Shown: positions 47,482 to 58,930 of the stretch, in pieces | How positions within the stretch are numbered: the stretch's first letter is position 1 | Layout of the letters: the number at the start of each line of letters is the position of its first letter | Source of the DNA: Calonectria ilicicola | Lineage: Eukaryota > Ascomycota > Sordariomycetes > Hypocreales > Nectriaceae | DNA: 64,000 bases | Reading direction: 5' to 3' | Assembly (NCBI GenBank): GCA_020809705.1 | Contig: CP085828.1 | Location: forward strand, 6,820,001-6,884,000 | Translations under genes and position numbers: made by a program | The notes under the pieces: model-generated | Database searches by the model: none | The model's input: the letters and a program-made list of their open reading frames with translations, nothing else | What the model was told of the DNA's origin: nothing

Positions 47482-49050
47482 ACCGGAGGTCAGGCTCCGG
47501 GAGACGTTTGCGATCGCTCCTTCGGCCGAAGCGGACATCGAGGAGAGAACCGCTGGTGAACAACGGGCCATCATCGTTGGTTATCCTAGCACTCTCAGGT
47601 GATGTGAAACCTAATCCGCGTCTTTCCAATCTTAATATCATATTAAGACCTGATCCCTTCTAGCCTTCTTTAGACTCATGCCTGGCTCTGGGGGTGGAAG
47701 CCAGGACTTGGAGGAAAGGGATGATGGAACGGGCATTTGGTCAAATTGACAAGCCGGTCGGCCAGTGATATTGTCGAGAGGACATCTGCGCGCACGCAGT
47801 CCCCCGGGCTTTGGGGAAAGTCTGTTCTGGCCTCAACCTTTCGGGCATTGCCCCGAACCAGACAACAAACCCACAGTTGTTGTTGGATTTGGGTGGATGC
47901 AGGAGAATGGTAGGAAAGGCTAATGGATTGAGTGAGTCACAAATAGCAATAGTTAATTTATTTTGATGCAATATCAGCATGGGGAGGAATGTGTTAAAAG
48001 TGATGTCAAGTTTTGTGTTCAGGTTAATTAAGTGGTAGCTCGCTGGGACGGTTCGTGGCTATCCCGGTCAGCTTTCGGACCCCGAGGCGACCGATCAAAA
48101 CGAACTCGGGCGCCGCACCGCAGCTGTCAAGTCAAGGCAAGGCAACGAGAACGAGGACGAGTCGGGTGGGCAAACCCCGACTGTGCGTCGTGTCAGTGCT
48201 CACAATTTCAATGTCAACTTTGCTGGTGCATAATTCAAGCGCCAATGCATCAACGTCGACGCTTGTCAGTGGTCCATTATGCACACAGAGTTGCATAGAG
48301 CGCTGGGCTAGGGCGCCCGTGACCACGGCAGACGGCCTGGTCTAGATCGCTCCGCTGTCTGACTTGCATGCCCCGGCGCGCACCCTCGCATCTATCTATT
48401 CTTCTTTTTTTTTCTCTGATGGGAAAAAAACGAGCGCCCGAGGCGCCATCCAAAAAAAACAAGGGCTGCATAAACAGGCCACATGTTGCCGTCGGCAAAG
48501 ACGGACGGTCGCCGGCGGCACAAGCCGGTCCAACCATGCAATACTACACTACACCACACGGTCCCTGCGAGTGTGAGATGCCATCATATTAAACGCACAT
48601 GATAGGCATACTCCGCATCTAATTTTCTTTCCTAAACGAATTAAAAAAAAACCCTTTCTTCCCATCAATTGATCTAGCCACAAAAAAACACGACCTGACC
48701 TTATGTTGCTTCCAGAACTTCTCTTCTAGAATGGTCCAGCGCAATCGCGAGCTTATTCGTTGGCAAGCGCCTGTTTGAGGCAGCCGCAGGTAAAATACCA
48801 AGCAATCCGTTCGCATCATCAAAATTTCTCTTTTCTCAATTGATCATGGTGTCTTCTCTTTTCCCATTTGTTCCAAAATAGCCTGTCCATGCATAACCGT
48901 CTCCTTGGAGGAGCCAGGATGAAGCCATATCTCCCTCACCACCACAATTTGCATCCTCCGCTTGATGTCGATTGCCATCAGTGAAATCCCCTTTGGACCT
49001 CAATCGCGCCAATTCATGATCTCCTCCTTCAACCTCAACAATCCCGTGCC
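47482..49050. other. Intergenic region upstream of the hydrolase-like gene
   Basis: No supported gene. Contains short poly-A and poly-T runs (48400-48470, 48640-48690). The stretch from about 48860 is CA/CT-rich and is likely promoter and leader of the gene at 49051. Confidence 0.45.
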
Positions 49051-49857
49051 ATGGACCCCCATCTCTCCATACACGCTATTCCCCCGGCGGTGCCCTTCCA
49101 CGCCTCCGCCCCAACCCACACAATCATCTTCCTGCACGATCGTGGCAGCTCCGCTCACAATCTTGTCGATGCATTCGAGCTCTGCCCGGATGCTTACGGA
49201 AACCCAATCACTCGGGTATTTCCAACTGTCCGCTGGGTCTTCCCCGGGCCCTTGGTCAAGCCCCGAGAGCCAGCCAGCCAATGGTTCAAGCCCGTGAGCG
49301 ACGACTCTTCGGTAAACGAGAACGAGCAGGCTGAAGGCATTCGGAAATACGCCACATCCATCTGCAAATTGATCCATCGCGAAGCTTACCATCTCCATGG
49401 TCGCTACGATCGCATCATTCTCGCAGGCGTCGGCCAAGGTGCCGCGACTGCTATTCACGCACTCCTCAACCTCAACATCCCCACCATGCCCATCGTCGTC
49501 GATGATCGTCCATTACTACGCCGCATTGGCGCATTAATGATATTCGGAGGATGCCTACCGTTTTCCGGTCGCAGCTTAGCTGAGATGCGCACCATTCTTC
49601 AGATCCACGACGCACCAACCAACAACGACAATGAGGTGATCTGCAACACACCTATCCTTTCACAACATTGCAACGACAACATTATAGTTCCGATCGCGGA
49701 CGGGCGAATTTTTTGCGAGGCTTTAACAGGATTTGGGGCCGACGTCACCGTTTGCGAATATGCCCACGGCGGAAAGTGGTTCAACAGCCCCAGGGGCATA
49801 CAGGATGCCATCACCTTTCTTGAGCAGACTTTGAGACCACAACGAAAGATTTTATAA
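49051..49857 (+). CDS. Acyl-protein thioesterase / carboxylesterase-like protein with degenerate catalytic triad
   Basis: 268 residues, single exon, ATG 49051 in good context (GCCATGG). The fold is that of the phospholipase/carboxylesterase (Abhydrolase_2) family: THTIIFLHDRGSS near the N-terminus (normally LHGRG), the nucleophile elbow LAGVGQGAA at 124-132 where the usual G-x-S-x-G reads G-V-G-Q-G (Ser replaced by Gly128), HCNDNIIVP at 206-214 where the acid position reads Asn210 (Asp209 adjacent), and HGGKWFNSP at 239-247 where the catalytic His reads Lys242. All three catalytic positions are therefore changed while length and the rest of the fold are kept and the frame is intact. Probably a pseudo-hydrolase with a binding role; substrate unknown. 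It lies tail-to-tail with the DUF7580 gene. Confidence 0.8.
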   Translation: MDPHLSIHAIPPAVPFHASAPTHTIIFLHDRGSSAHNLVDAFELCPDAYGNPITRVFPTVRWVFPGPLVKPREPASQWFKPVSDDSSVNENEQAEGIRKYATSICKLIHREAYHLHGRYDRIILAGVGQGAATAIHALLNLNIPTMPIVVDDRPLLRRIGALMIFGGCLPFSGRSLAEMRTILQIHDAPTNNDNEVICNTPILSQHCNDNIIVPIADGRIFCEALTGFGADVTVCEYAHGGKWFNSPRGIQDAITFLEQTLRPQRKIL

Positions 49858-50584
49858 ACTATAACTCATAAGGGGTCAACTATTGACGGAGAACAGTGAG
49901 CTCTAATCATTTATACGCACCCACTCTCGAGACTAAATGACAGAAGGAAAAGTTTGTGACCAGTCACGGATGTGGAATGATACCCAGGCGGAGGAAATTA
50001 ATGAATTATGAGTCATGAATGGGGGCCTATAAGAACGGTGATTATTTGAAGAATCAAAGTACAATTATTTAAACGGATATGGTAGTAAGAATCATCAAGA
50101 CCCAGCGCGCGGTGTCATCACATCGTGACCGTAATGCATGCCCTCTAAACATCGCTCCAGAGCTCCATTCAGTGGCCCAAAATAATGTTGCCAGGCCGTG
50201 TTTAATTCCCGTGTCAACATTTTGCTAACCAGAACTGAGTAAAACCCAGTTATCGTCTCCAGATCTAGCCTAGAAGCCTAACTATGCCACGGAGGCATTG
50301 CGATCTCAACCTTCCTCAGTCGAGACCAGATAATATCGACATGAGTCACAAAATCTGGGCGCAAGGATAGTGGATAGAAATTTCCTAGTAATCATCAGCT
50401 CAAGAAAACTGATCAAATAAACGAGATACCCTACCGCAACTGCCCATGGCGAAACTAAGGGTACAAAATGCCTGTTTCTCAGCTGTCTTCGGGATGATGA
50501 CCAACTGTCCCTGCGACTGTGACGGGGCAGCGCTTCTACAACTGAACACCTTGGTCCCAAAAGAAGCACATGGTAATTATGCCC
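49858..50584. other. Intergenic region between convergent genes
   Basis: AT-rich 3' flanks of the hydrolase-like and DUF7580 genes. No gene seen. Confidence 0.5.
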
Positions 50585-52508
50585 TTATTGGTTATAGTTG
50601 ATCGTCAGTACGCCACCCGTCACATGAACGCCAGCTAGAGTATTGTGGCCTTCGGTTGGGCCTTGGAATAAAGTACTACCAGTTAAAGCCGGAGGGGTGT
50701 CAGGAACCAGCTTTTTTAGAGGGGTGGTACTAGCCATGTGCAAAGATGCATCAGTTACCGACATTTCAAGAGGTTTGGTTCGAGACTCCAAGGGTTCAAT
50801 CTTTGCCAACACTTCCTTCCATCCAGTACCATCTAAAAATTTCTCTAATGGAAACACAACCTTTTCGAATAATATTTTCCTGCGTTTCTTTAGCCCAGCT
50901 GACATTTCCTTTTCATCTGCATCTGGATTAAAAGGGGTTTCAGAAAATATGCCCGGCTTAAGGCAGTTCTTGACAGCCTCCCGGTACATTGGGTAGTCAA
51001 ATTCCGGCCACGCTTTTTTATCTTCGGATTTCCTCCAGGCCCATGACCAGGCGTTGTTTGCTTGTAGCACGTCTTTGCAATGACTTTCGGATTCTGGGAC
51101 TGGTGATCCCATGCCAATTTCTACCAGCATTATGCCAAGTGCGCGGGCTCGTGGATATTTGTGAACCTCGTGAATTCGTCGGGTTGATTCATGAGCATCT
51201 TGATCCTCATCCCCAACCCGAACAGACAAATAGGGCTTCGCTGGAAATAGCTTAGGTGCCTCTCCTTGTTGGCCAGAACTCAGGTCCCACATGAATTGAA
51301 TTGTTTTGCTGGTCCATGAGGTTTTCATCCAGTCCGAGTCATAGAACTGCCAAACCGACTGCACAAGAATGTACGCTAGACAGGCCTTCATTTTTGGGCT
51401 AAGATCATAGTTCTGGAGGATAGTGGCGAGGGAAATTCCCTGTGTATGATCTACGATCTGTTTCAGAGGTTCGCAATCCAAAAATTGATGTAGCTTGTCG
51501 TCTCGGATTGTGAGGCAAATTCGTGAGCCGTATTGTGTACATATTAGGTCACAGAAGCCACTGGTTTTGTTAATTTCTTTTGTATCTCTCTTAACTGGGG
51601 CACCAAGGGAATTGACATGGCAACTTTTAAACCCAACCCTTTTTTGGAGAGCTTTATTAGTAGGCTTCCAGATCCTATGAAAGTACTCAGCTCGGTTTGC
51701 ATGCCAATACTCTCAATTAACTTACTTTTCAATCAGTAATTGCACATCCTGCCAGTGGCCAGATTTTGACTGCCGGTCTAGAGGCGCAGAAGAAAACAGC
51801 ATATCCAATTCCAAGTGCCCAAATTTATTCTCTAGAGGTACGGCTTGCAGAAGGAGTCTCACCGAATGCCGCTTTCCCACTGATGGTTCCGGCATTTCTA
51901 AATTGCAAGTGCAATCCATATGTGCGCGCAAAATATTGTATGCTAATATTTTCACCTCGCTAGGGTATTCCATGGGCGTTGATATTGGGACAGCACCGGG
52001 ATCTTCAGTGACTGGCTTGGTTATAGCCTTGGTAAACTTCCTCAGATGTCGGATAGCTTTTCGAGCCCGCTCGCTATTTCTCTCTCTAGTTATTTCCAGC
52101 AATTCGCCCGATATTTTTTGTTTCGCTCGTTCGTATGAGGGCGTTCCAGGCAAACTCTCCGTGATACTGATCAGACATAGATACCCATCCCCTGAGGGTT
52201 CGGGCTGCTAATCTTGTCAGCTTCATCAATGACACCGTTGCGAGGGAGGGGGGCGTTGTTTGCTAGCAGAAGTAGTGGATACGTACCGAACATATTCGTT
52301 CAACGTCCTTTAACAACTTCTGTACAAGCCTTGAGTTGCGCTGGCGGCCTAACCCCGTATCGCGAAGGTGCGCTGAGGCCATGAACAGCTCCGCTCCTAG
52401 CTCGCCAAGTAGTTGACGATCCTTTCTTCCATCGATTAACGATGTGGCAATATGTGCAACCTTTTCGATCGCTTCTGACGCAAGATCTAGCAACCCTTCG
52501 TTGTCCAT
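50585..52508 (-). CDS. DUF7580 family protein with helical N-terminus and candidate amyloid motif at the C-terminus
   Basis: Three exons with matching phases: 52508-52287, 52207-51726, 51674-50585; introns 79 and 51 bp; 597 residues from the first ATG, MDNEGLLDLASEA. The N-terminal region (about 1-160) is helical and charged. The DUF7580 domain (about 165-550), found only in fungi and often described as a degenerate kinase-like fold, is clear from LSPKMKACLAYILVQSVWQF, the FPAKPYLSVRVG strand and YPRARALGIMLVEIGMGSP. No kinase catalytic motif is seen. The last 34 residues are Gly/Thr/aliphatic (STLFQGPTEGH, then AGVHVTGGVLTINYN), separated from the domain by a Pro-rich linker, as amyloid signalling motifs usually are. 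Related proteins act in incompatibility and NLR-triggered cell death. Divergent from the NLR gene, 240 bp apart. Confidence 0.8.
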
Positions 52509-52748
52509 TGAGGAGATTTCGGACACAGAGGATTATTGATGAAAATCAGGTTCAAGCCCATGTGAGGCTGAGAGGCTGAGCGGCTGAGATGCCAACCCCG
52601 CGCTGGAATATTATTACCTCAGCAACCTATGGAAGAGAGGCTGGCCTTACTCCTCATTTTATGCTTAATACATAACAGAACATCAACACAACAGCCTCAT
52701 CCATCTTCTAACCATAAGATCCACTCCACTATCCTAAGCACCACCGCC
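52509..52748. promoter_or_regulatory. Bidirectional promoter between DUF7580 and NLR genes
   Basis: Only 240 bp separate the two divergent start codons. Within it, three exact GGCTGAG copies sit at an 8 bp period (52566-52572, 52574-52580, 52582-52588). Whether they bind a factor is unknown; such an arrangement would allow co-regulation. Confidence 0.55.
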
Positions 52749-55700
52749 ATGCAACCTGGCGTAGTTATCTTTGATGCAACCACTGCATGCCAAAAGAGCT
52801 TCACAAAATGTCAAAAATTCCCAAAGGTGATGAAGGAGAGATGGGCTGAGAACCGCTTGGCAGACTTCAACCTATGGGCTTCAGGGCTTGGCGCTTCCGC
52901 GCGTGGTCGAGCATCTTTAGATTCTCGGCTCGCTCTCAGGCAAGATGCCCGAGATATCATAGTGAATTTGCTGCATCTGTTGAATTCACTTATAGAAAAT
53001 TGCATGGAATTAGGTGCATGCGCCCTAAATACCTCTGATGAAGGATTATCATTAACCTTAGGGTCTTAATAGCTCAATTGGATCCCCTTGAAGACCAGGC
53101 GGTGGTTACAGGAACAGGTCATGAAAGCCCAAAGATTATCGCATCTCCTCCAACTCTTGACGATGGATCTTTCTCCCCTTGGGAGGATGACTCCAGCTCC
53201 GATTCCCGCTCTGTGGCTGCCGATGACACAGTTTCAAACTCTACTTTGTCCAAGGCAATGAAGGATGTTGATGGGGTTCTAGACCAGCTTGCTAGAATTT
53301 CTGTTGTAATTCGTCAATCGGGCACCCGGTCGCGGCTTGAAAAAGCAGACCGAACGTTCGATCCCGAATCGAACCAGGATTTAAAAGATTTAAAGTCTCA
53401 TCTTACTTCAGTCATTCTCTCAGGAGCAACTTCCGATTTGAGTCTCGTGCAAAGTCAACTGATCGATTGTAACTTGAGACGGCGCAATCGTTTTTTATAT
53501 GCGCAACACCATTCTAAGGGTCTGGAAATGGCATCATCCACCACTTTTGGCACCAAAGAAACTCTAGAAACTCAGAGCACACCAAATCTGCCTGAACCGG
53601 TAATTCATTCGCAACAGATCACCGAAGCCAATACGCCTACACTCTCGAAGCCAGATCCAGTCACAAACATGCCATGCAAATACCTGTACAGCCTTTCTAT
53701 CAAGACAGGAACAAGCGCTTCAGGGGTGACTGGCCTTCCCAAATTACCACAGAATCCAATACCATCACAACTTGCACCCACCCAGATGTCAACGACAGTG
53801 ATAAAGCTCGACTATCCTGGTCCACCTCAAATAGACAATGGTCTTGTATTCAGATGTCCCTGTTGTTGCCAAACCCTTCCGGCTATGATGGCAGATAGGA
53901 ATAGATGGAAGTAAGTTCATTCAACTCTCAAGAGGGTGGCGATGGGTATCTCGCTTCGAACAATATATAGGCTTCTGGTGATCTTTTTTTTTTAACTAAT
54001 TCTTGATAGAAAACACCTTGCGCAAGATATCTTCCCATATAGTTGCATTATACCAAATTGCCCAAAGTTCAAGGTCCTATACATTACAAAAGAAGATTGG
54101 AAGACGCATCTCCTCAAAGATCATCAAACAACTACAACTTGGGTCTGTTTCGCCTGCGTAGACACCGTGCAGTTTGATGAAGAGGATGCCTTCGTCTCAC
54201 ATACATTAAAAGAACACCATGATGCTATCTCTGAAGAAGACATATCAACACTCCAATCTGCCTGCATGCGCTTGACCCCCGTTGAAATCAGCTCCTGTCC
54301 GCTCTGTTCCTGGCCAGGCCCTACCGATGTGGATGTAGACAGGGAAGCTCTACTTGATCATATCGCTGAGGATATCCATACTTTCTCTCTCAGGTCTTTA
54401 CCATGGGGTCCCGAAAATGCCAATGACAAGAGAGACCAGGTCTACCTTGCTGCCGCCAAAGTCGGAAACTGGTTGGAAGATCCATTAGTAGCCAATCCAG
54501 AAAACCCCACCGCTTGGGACGAAAACTGGTGTGAAGATCCATTAGTAACGAATACAAAAAATCCCGCCGCTGGGGACGAAGGGTGGTGGGAAAATTCACT
54601 TGCAGCTATCACGGAAGATTCGCCCCTTGCAGAGGGTGCTCAAGAAAGCCCTTTGCCCCATTACTTTGACCTCAATAAGTATTTCGAGGAGAGGGGAGAA
54701 ATTAGTGATGAGTCTGAGATTGATTCCAACAATACAATTAAACTTGGGCTAGCGATGCTACGGGAGGAGAACACTTCACTCCTCAATAACTTAGATGGCA
54801 TCAATGACTTAGATGCCTTCTGCAGTGTCGACCCACCAGGAAGCCCAGTGATAGGTGACTTTTCCCAATTTTCATCTTGGTCACAGGAAAAGTATTTAGA
54901 CGGGCTTTTCGTTATCAACCCCAAGTCACGCAAGATTTCGATTCAACAAAGGAATGGCGGTCTGCTAGATGTACACCGCTGGATATTGAGCAGCGACCAA
55001 TACGGCAGACTCATCTCTGATAATGAAGATCGATTGTTGTGGATTAGTGGAGACCCAGGCACAGGAAAGACAATGCTTCTATGTAGCATCGTCGAAGAAC
55101 TCATCACCGATTCGACTCAACCATTATCATACTTCTTCTGCGAAGCCGCGGAAAAATATGAGCATAAAAGTGCACTAGCCGTCCTCCGCAGCCTTTTATG
55201 GCTTCTCTGTGATAAGGACTCAAATCTAATAAAATATGTGCGCAGAGAGTATGAAAAAAAAGGGAGGCTTCTTTTTGAAGACATATCTGCCATAGAGAAG
55301 ACCCTTCATGATATGTTAGATGGAGAAGAACTGCTGAACTCTGATGATATGTTTTTTGAAGAAGATCAGCCGCCCCTCAAAAATGCAATATTTGTTATCG
55401 ATGCATTGGACGAGTGTCCTGAAAGTTTAGAGCTTATCGATATTATAATCCGTCTGTCAAATGCTAGCTACGGGAAATGGATTATATCCAGCCCTAGCTG
55501 GCCAAGCATCCGAGACCAGCTCAGGGATGCTAAAAAGATGATGCACATATCATTAGAACTGACCCAACAGCCTATTTCAAATGCTCTTGGTGATTTTATT
55601 CAACACAATGTGCAGCGCTTATCTTGGTTGAACGAGCGAGAAGTTGTTGACACGCTGAGCGCGAAGGCAAACAATCCTACCTTTCTCTGGGTAACCCTGG

Positions 55701-58540
55701 TGTGTGCAGAGCTAGAACATTCTAGAACTGAAATACATGATACTCACCATGCTTTGAAAAATATACCAAAGTCTCTCGATGGGGTATACCGCTACCTACT
55801 AGAGAAAATATCAGCGCATGACAAAGGGGACATTTGTTTGAAGATTATTGCGACTGTCTGTATTGCTTCTCGGCCTCTTATGCGGGATGAACTTTATTTC
55901 CTTATCAAGCAGTCTACTGGCTTGAGTCTTAAGGAGATATGTGATCTCGCTGTCAAATGTGCTCCAATCTTAACCATTGAGGGGGGTGTTGTTTGCATTG
56001 TGCATCAATCAGCCTGTGATTTCCTCATGAAAGAATGGGTAAAATATTTCCCTTCAAGCATTTCCGAACAACACCATATTATGTGTCAAGAGTCTTTGTT
56101 GGCTTTAAGGATTCTGCGACGAAACATTTACAATTTATCATCGGAGGGAGCTCTTATCGACGAAATTTCACAACCCGACCCCAGCCCATTGGCTGGTCTT
56201 GAATATCCTTGTCTTCATTGGGTTGACCATTTCGAACAAATTGGGGATAAAAGGGAGTTTGAATATGGTAATATTCTCAGATTTGTTGAAACAAAAATAT
56301 TATCCTGGCTGGAGGCTTTAAGTCTGATGAAGAGGATACCAGAAGGTGTAAAAGTGGTGAGTAAACTTAAGGGCATTGTGATAAGCATGGATCTCCAGAA
56401 TGCTTTAACAATAAGACAGCGGGACAAAGGAGACAATTACTTGAGTAACCTCATTGAAGACGTCCAAAGATTCGTGTTTACTTTTAGACAAATGTTAGAA
56501 ACGGCACCTCTTCAAGTGTACAATTCGGCGCTTTTATTCAGTCCAACCAACAGCCATATAAAAAAATTACTTACGGCAGAGAAGCCTCGCTGGACGTTAA
56601 AATTAAGTACGCCGAATACTGGTATACAAACACTAGAGGGTCACAACAAGAAGGTCACTTCCGTGGCCTTCTCGCCCGATGGTCAGCAATTTGTTTCGGG
56701 CTCTGAAGACCACACGGTTAGAATCTGGGATATTTCTCCTTCAAGCGAATGTGTTCAAACACTGAGCTTTGGGTCCACCGTGCACGCAGTTGCATTTTCC
56801 GCGGACGGGAAACGGCTTGCGGTAGGACTGGATCATGGCGGAATTGAGCTTTGGGATGTTTCCCAAGGGTCCGTCCAACAAGAGATATACTGTGGTTTTG
56901 AAGGAGTGATGGGAGTCGCTTTTTCACCTAACGGAGAGTTATTGGCATCACTCTCTAACTACGGATCTATCCAAATGTGGAATCTAACGACAGAGCGTTG
57001 CATCTGGAAATGTGACAGAGGAGGTTCGCGGCCGTCGATTTCATTTTCTGTGGATAGCCAGCAGTTAACGGCTGCACGTTTGAACGACGTTGAGGTGTGG
57101 GGTGTGCGTGATGGCACTCTGATCTATGAGCTGGAAGGCCACCAGGACAGAGTGCAATCAGTCAACTTTTCGACAACAGAACACCGCTTGCTAGCCTCCG
57201 CGTCGTACGATGGCACCATAAAATTATGGGACACGGCAACGAGCACATGCGTCCAGACTCTGGATCATGGAGGCAAGGTCACCTCTATTGTCTTTTCGGA
57301 CGACGACTTTTACCTTATATCAGCTTCCTTAGATGGCACAATCAAGATGTGGAATAAGGAATGGGCATGCATTCAGGCTCTCGATGGCTTCTCCAACTCT
57401 CTGTCCTCTTTTGCAGTCTCCCCAGTCAACAAATTACTGGTCTCAGTATCAGATAACAATGCCATAAAATTCTGGGACTTGGCAGCCCTAACCAATACAC
57501 AGCTTATCAAGGACCACAGCGATTACATCCGCAAAGTCACGTTTTCAGCCCATGCTCAATGGCTTGCATCAGCCTTACACGATGGCACCATCAAAATTTG
57601 GGATGCATCCAGTTATTTTTGCATCCAAGAATTGCAAGATTCAAGCCATCACATAAATCGGATTGCTTTCTCACCAAATGATCAGTGGCTTGTAGTGCTT
57701 TACGGTGACCACACAGTCAAGATTTGGGATACTACCCATTGGAGCTGCATCGAGACCTTCCGAAACCTTCTACCAAATTCATTTCCTGATATTTCTTCAG
57801 ATGACCAGTATATAGCGCTGTTCCTGGAAGAATCAGTTGTCGTATGGAGTTTGGCTACAAGAACACAAGTGCAAAAGTTCCACATCAACAGTAGCATAGT
57901 TTCTTTCTCCTATGATGGCGAATACCTTGCGATAGCTACCCCGGATGGGATTCATATCATGAACATCATGTCAGGTCATCGCGCAAATACTTTGAAACTT
58001 GGTTCTCTGAAGTTTATATGGAGAATCAGCCTATCGGAAGATTCACGATGGCTGGCCGCAATCACAGACGTCGACATCGTGATGTGGGATGTGAACACGG
58101 GAAACATAGACCGCAATCTCTCGGTCGGCTATACCGGAGCTAGTCCGTTTTGTTCATTCAGTGGCATTAATTTTGCCTTTGGTAATTCCGATGAGTTGAA
58201 AATATGGAACATAGAGACAGACAAACAAATCTTGAGGATGAGATGGCACAACGAAGCTCTAGAGAGCATTCGATTCGACCCCAAGGATGAGTCTTGCCTT
58301 TATACCAACCTGGGGGCTATTCAACTTCATGACACTGTCGATGGCACTGTCGAAAAAGTCAGCTTCCACGGCTATGGTTTAACAAACGACGGCGCGTGGG
58401 TGGTCAGGGGCTGTGATAGAATTCTTTGGCTTCCTCCAGAATGGCGAACATCGAACAAAGAAGGGTCAACAGTTATTATGGGCTCAAATATAGGAATTGT
58501 TAACAGAGATGGGCGGCTGCTAATGATGATCCACGAATAG
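52749..58540 (+). CDS. NLR-type STAND protein: helical domain, C2H2 region, NACHT ATPase, about 14 WD40 units
   Basis: Exons 52749-53013, 53073-53910, 54010-58540 join in phase (introns 59 and 99 bp); 1877 residues. N-terminus about 1-90: a helical domain with RWAENRLADFNLWASGLGAS, shared with many fungal C2H2 proteins. About 350-470: clustered Cys/His (CPCCC, CIIPNCPKF, HLLKDHQ, CFAC, HTLKEHHD, CPLC), the C2H2-like region of the same family. NACHT: Walker A GDPGTGKT 715-722, Walker B FVIDALDECPE about 829-839. Residues about 1244-1870: 13-14 WD40 units, enough for two propellers, with GH...D...WD pattern. Motifs are intact and the reading frame is open, so it is likely functional. By family it would sense a ligand through WD40 and oligomerise through NACHT. 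The intron 1 position is chosen by phase and a TTAAC branch-like site. Confidence 0.88.
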
Positions 58541-58930
58541 ATCGCACAGAACATGGGTTTGTCAAATATGTCATCTTCATTTTGGATCTATTGAACAATG
58601 AAATCACTCTTCGTCTTATAATGAGACCATTAATACTCAGGCACCACGAAAATAGAGAAAGATCGTCATTTTGGGAGCATGACTTCACAAGACAATGGAA
58701 ATGATTCGCAAAAGACCAAAGTGTGTTCTATGATAGAAACTAAAAGCCACTCCTAAAACTAAAACATCTATGCCCACTCCAAACGATCCCTTTTGCTCCA
58801 TACACCTAGCGCTAGAGGCATCTGCACAAATCAGTTCTCAAAGAAAAAACAAAAGAAAGTAAAAAAATCCCATCCCCGGCCGCAAGCAGTGATATACAAG
58901 TAACTCATAATTGCTTTCCCCTTCTCAAAG
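58541..58930. other. Intergenic region between convergent NLR and NmrA-like genes
   Basis: 390 bp of AT-rich 3' flank. Nothing else seen. Confidence 0.55.

Noticed and set aside
47571..47620. Motif SGDVKPNP resembling a 2A-like or LINE-associated GDVExNPGP sequence
   Set aside because: The essential final Gly-Pro is absent (reads Arg-Leu) and no reverse transcriptase lies nearby; likely chance.
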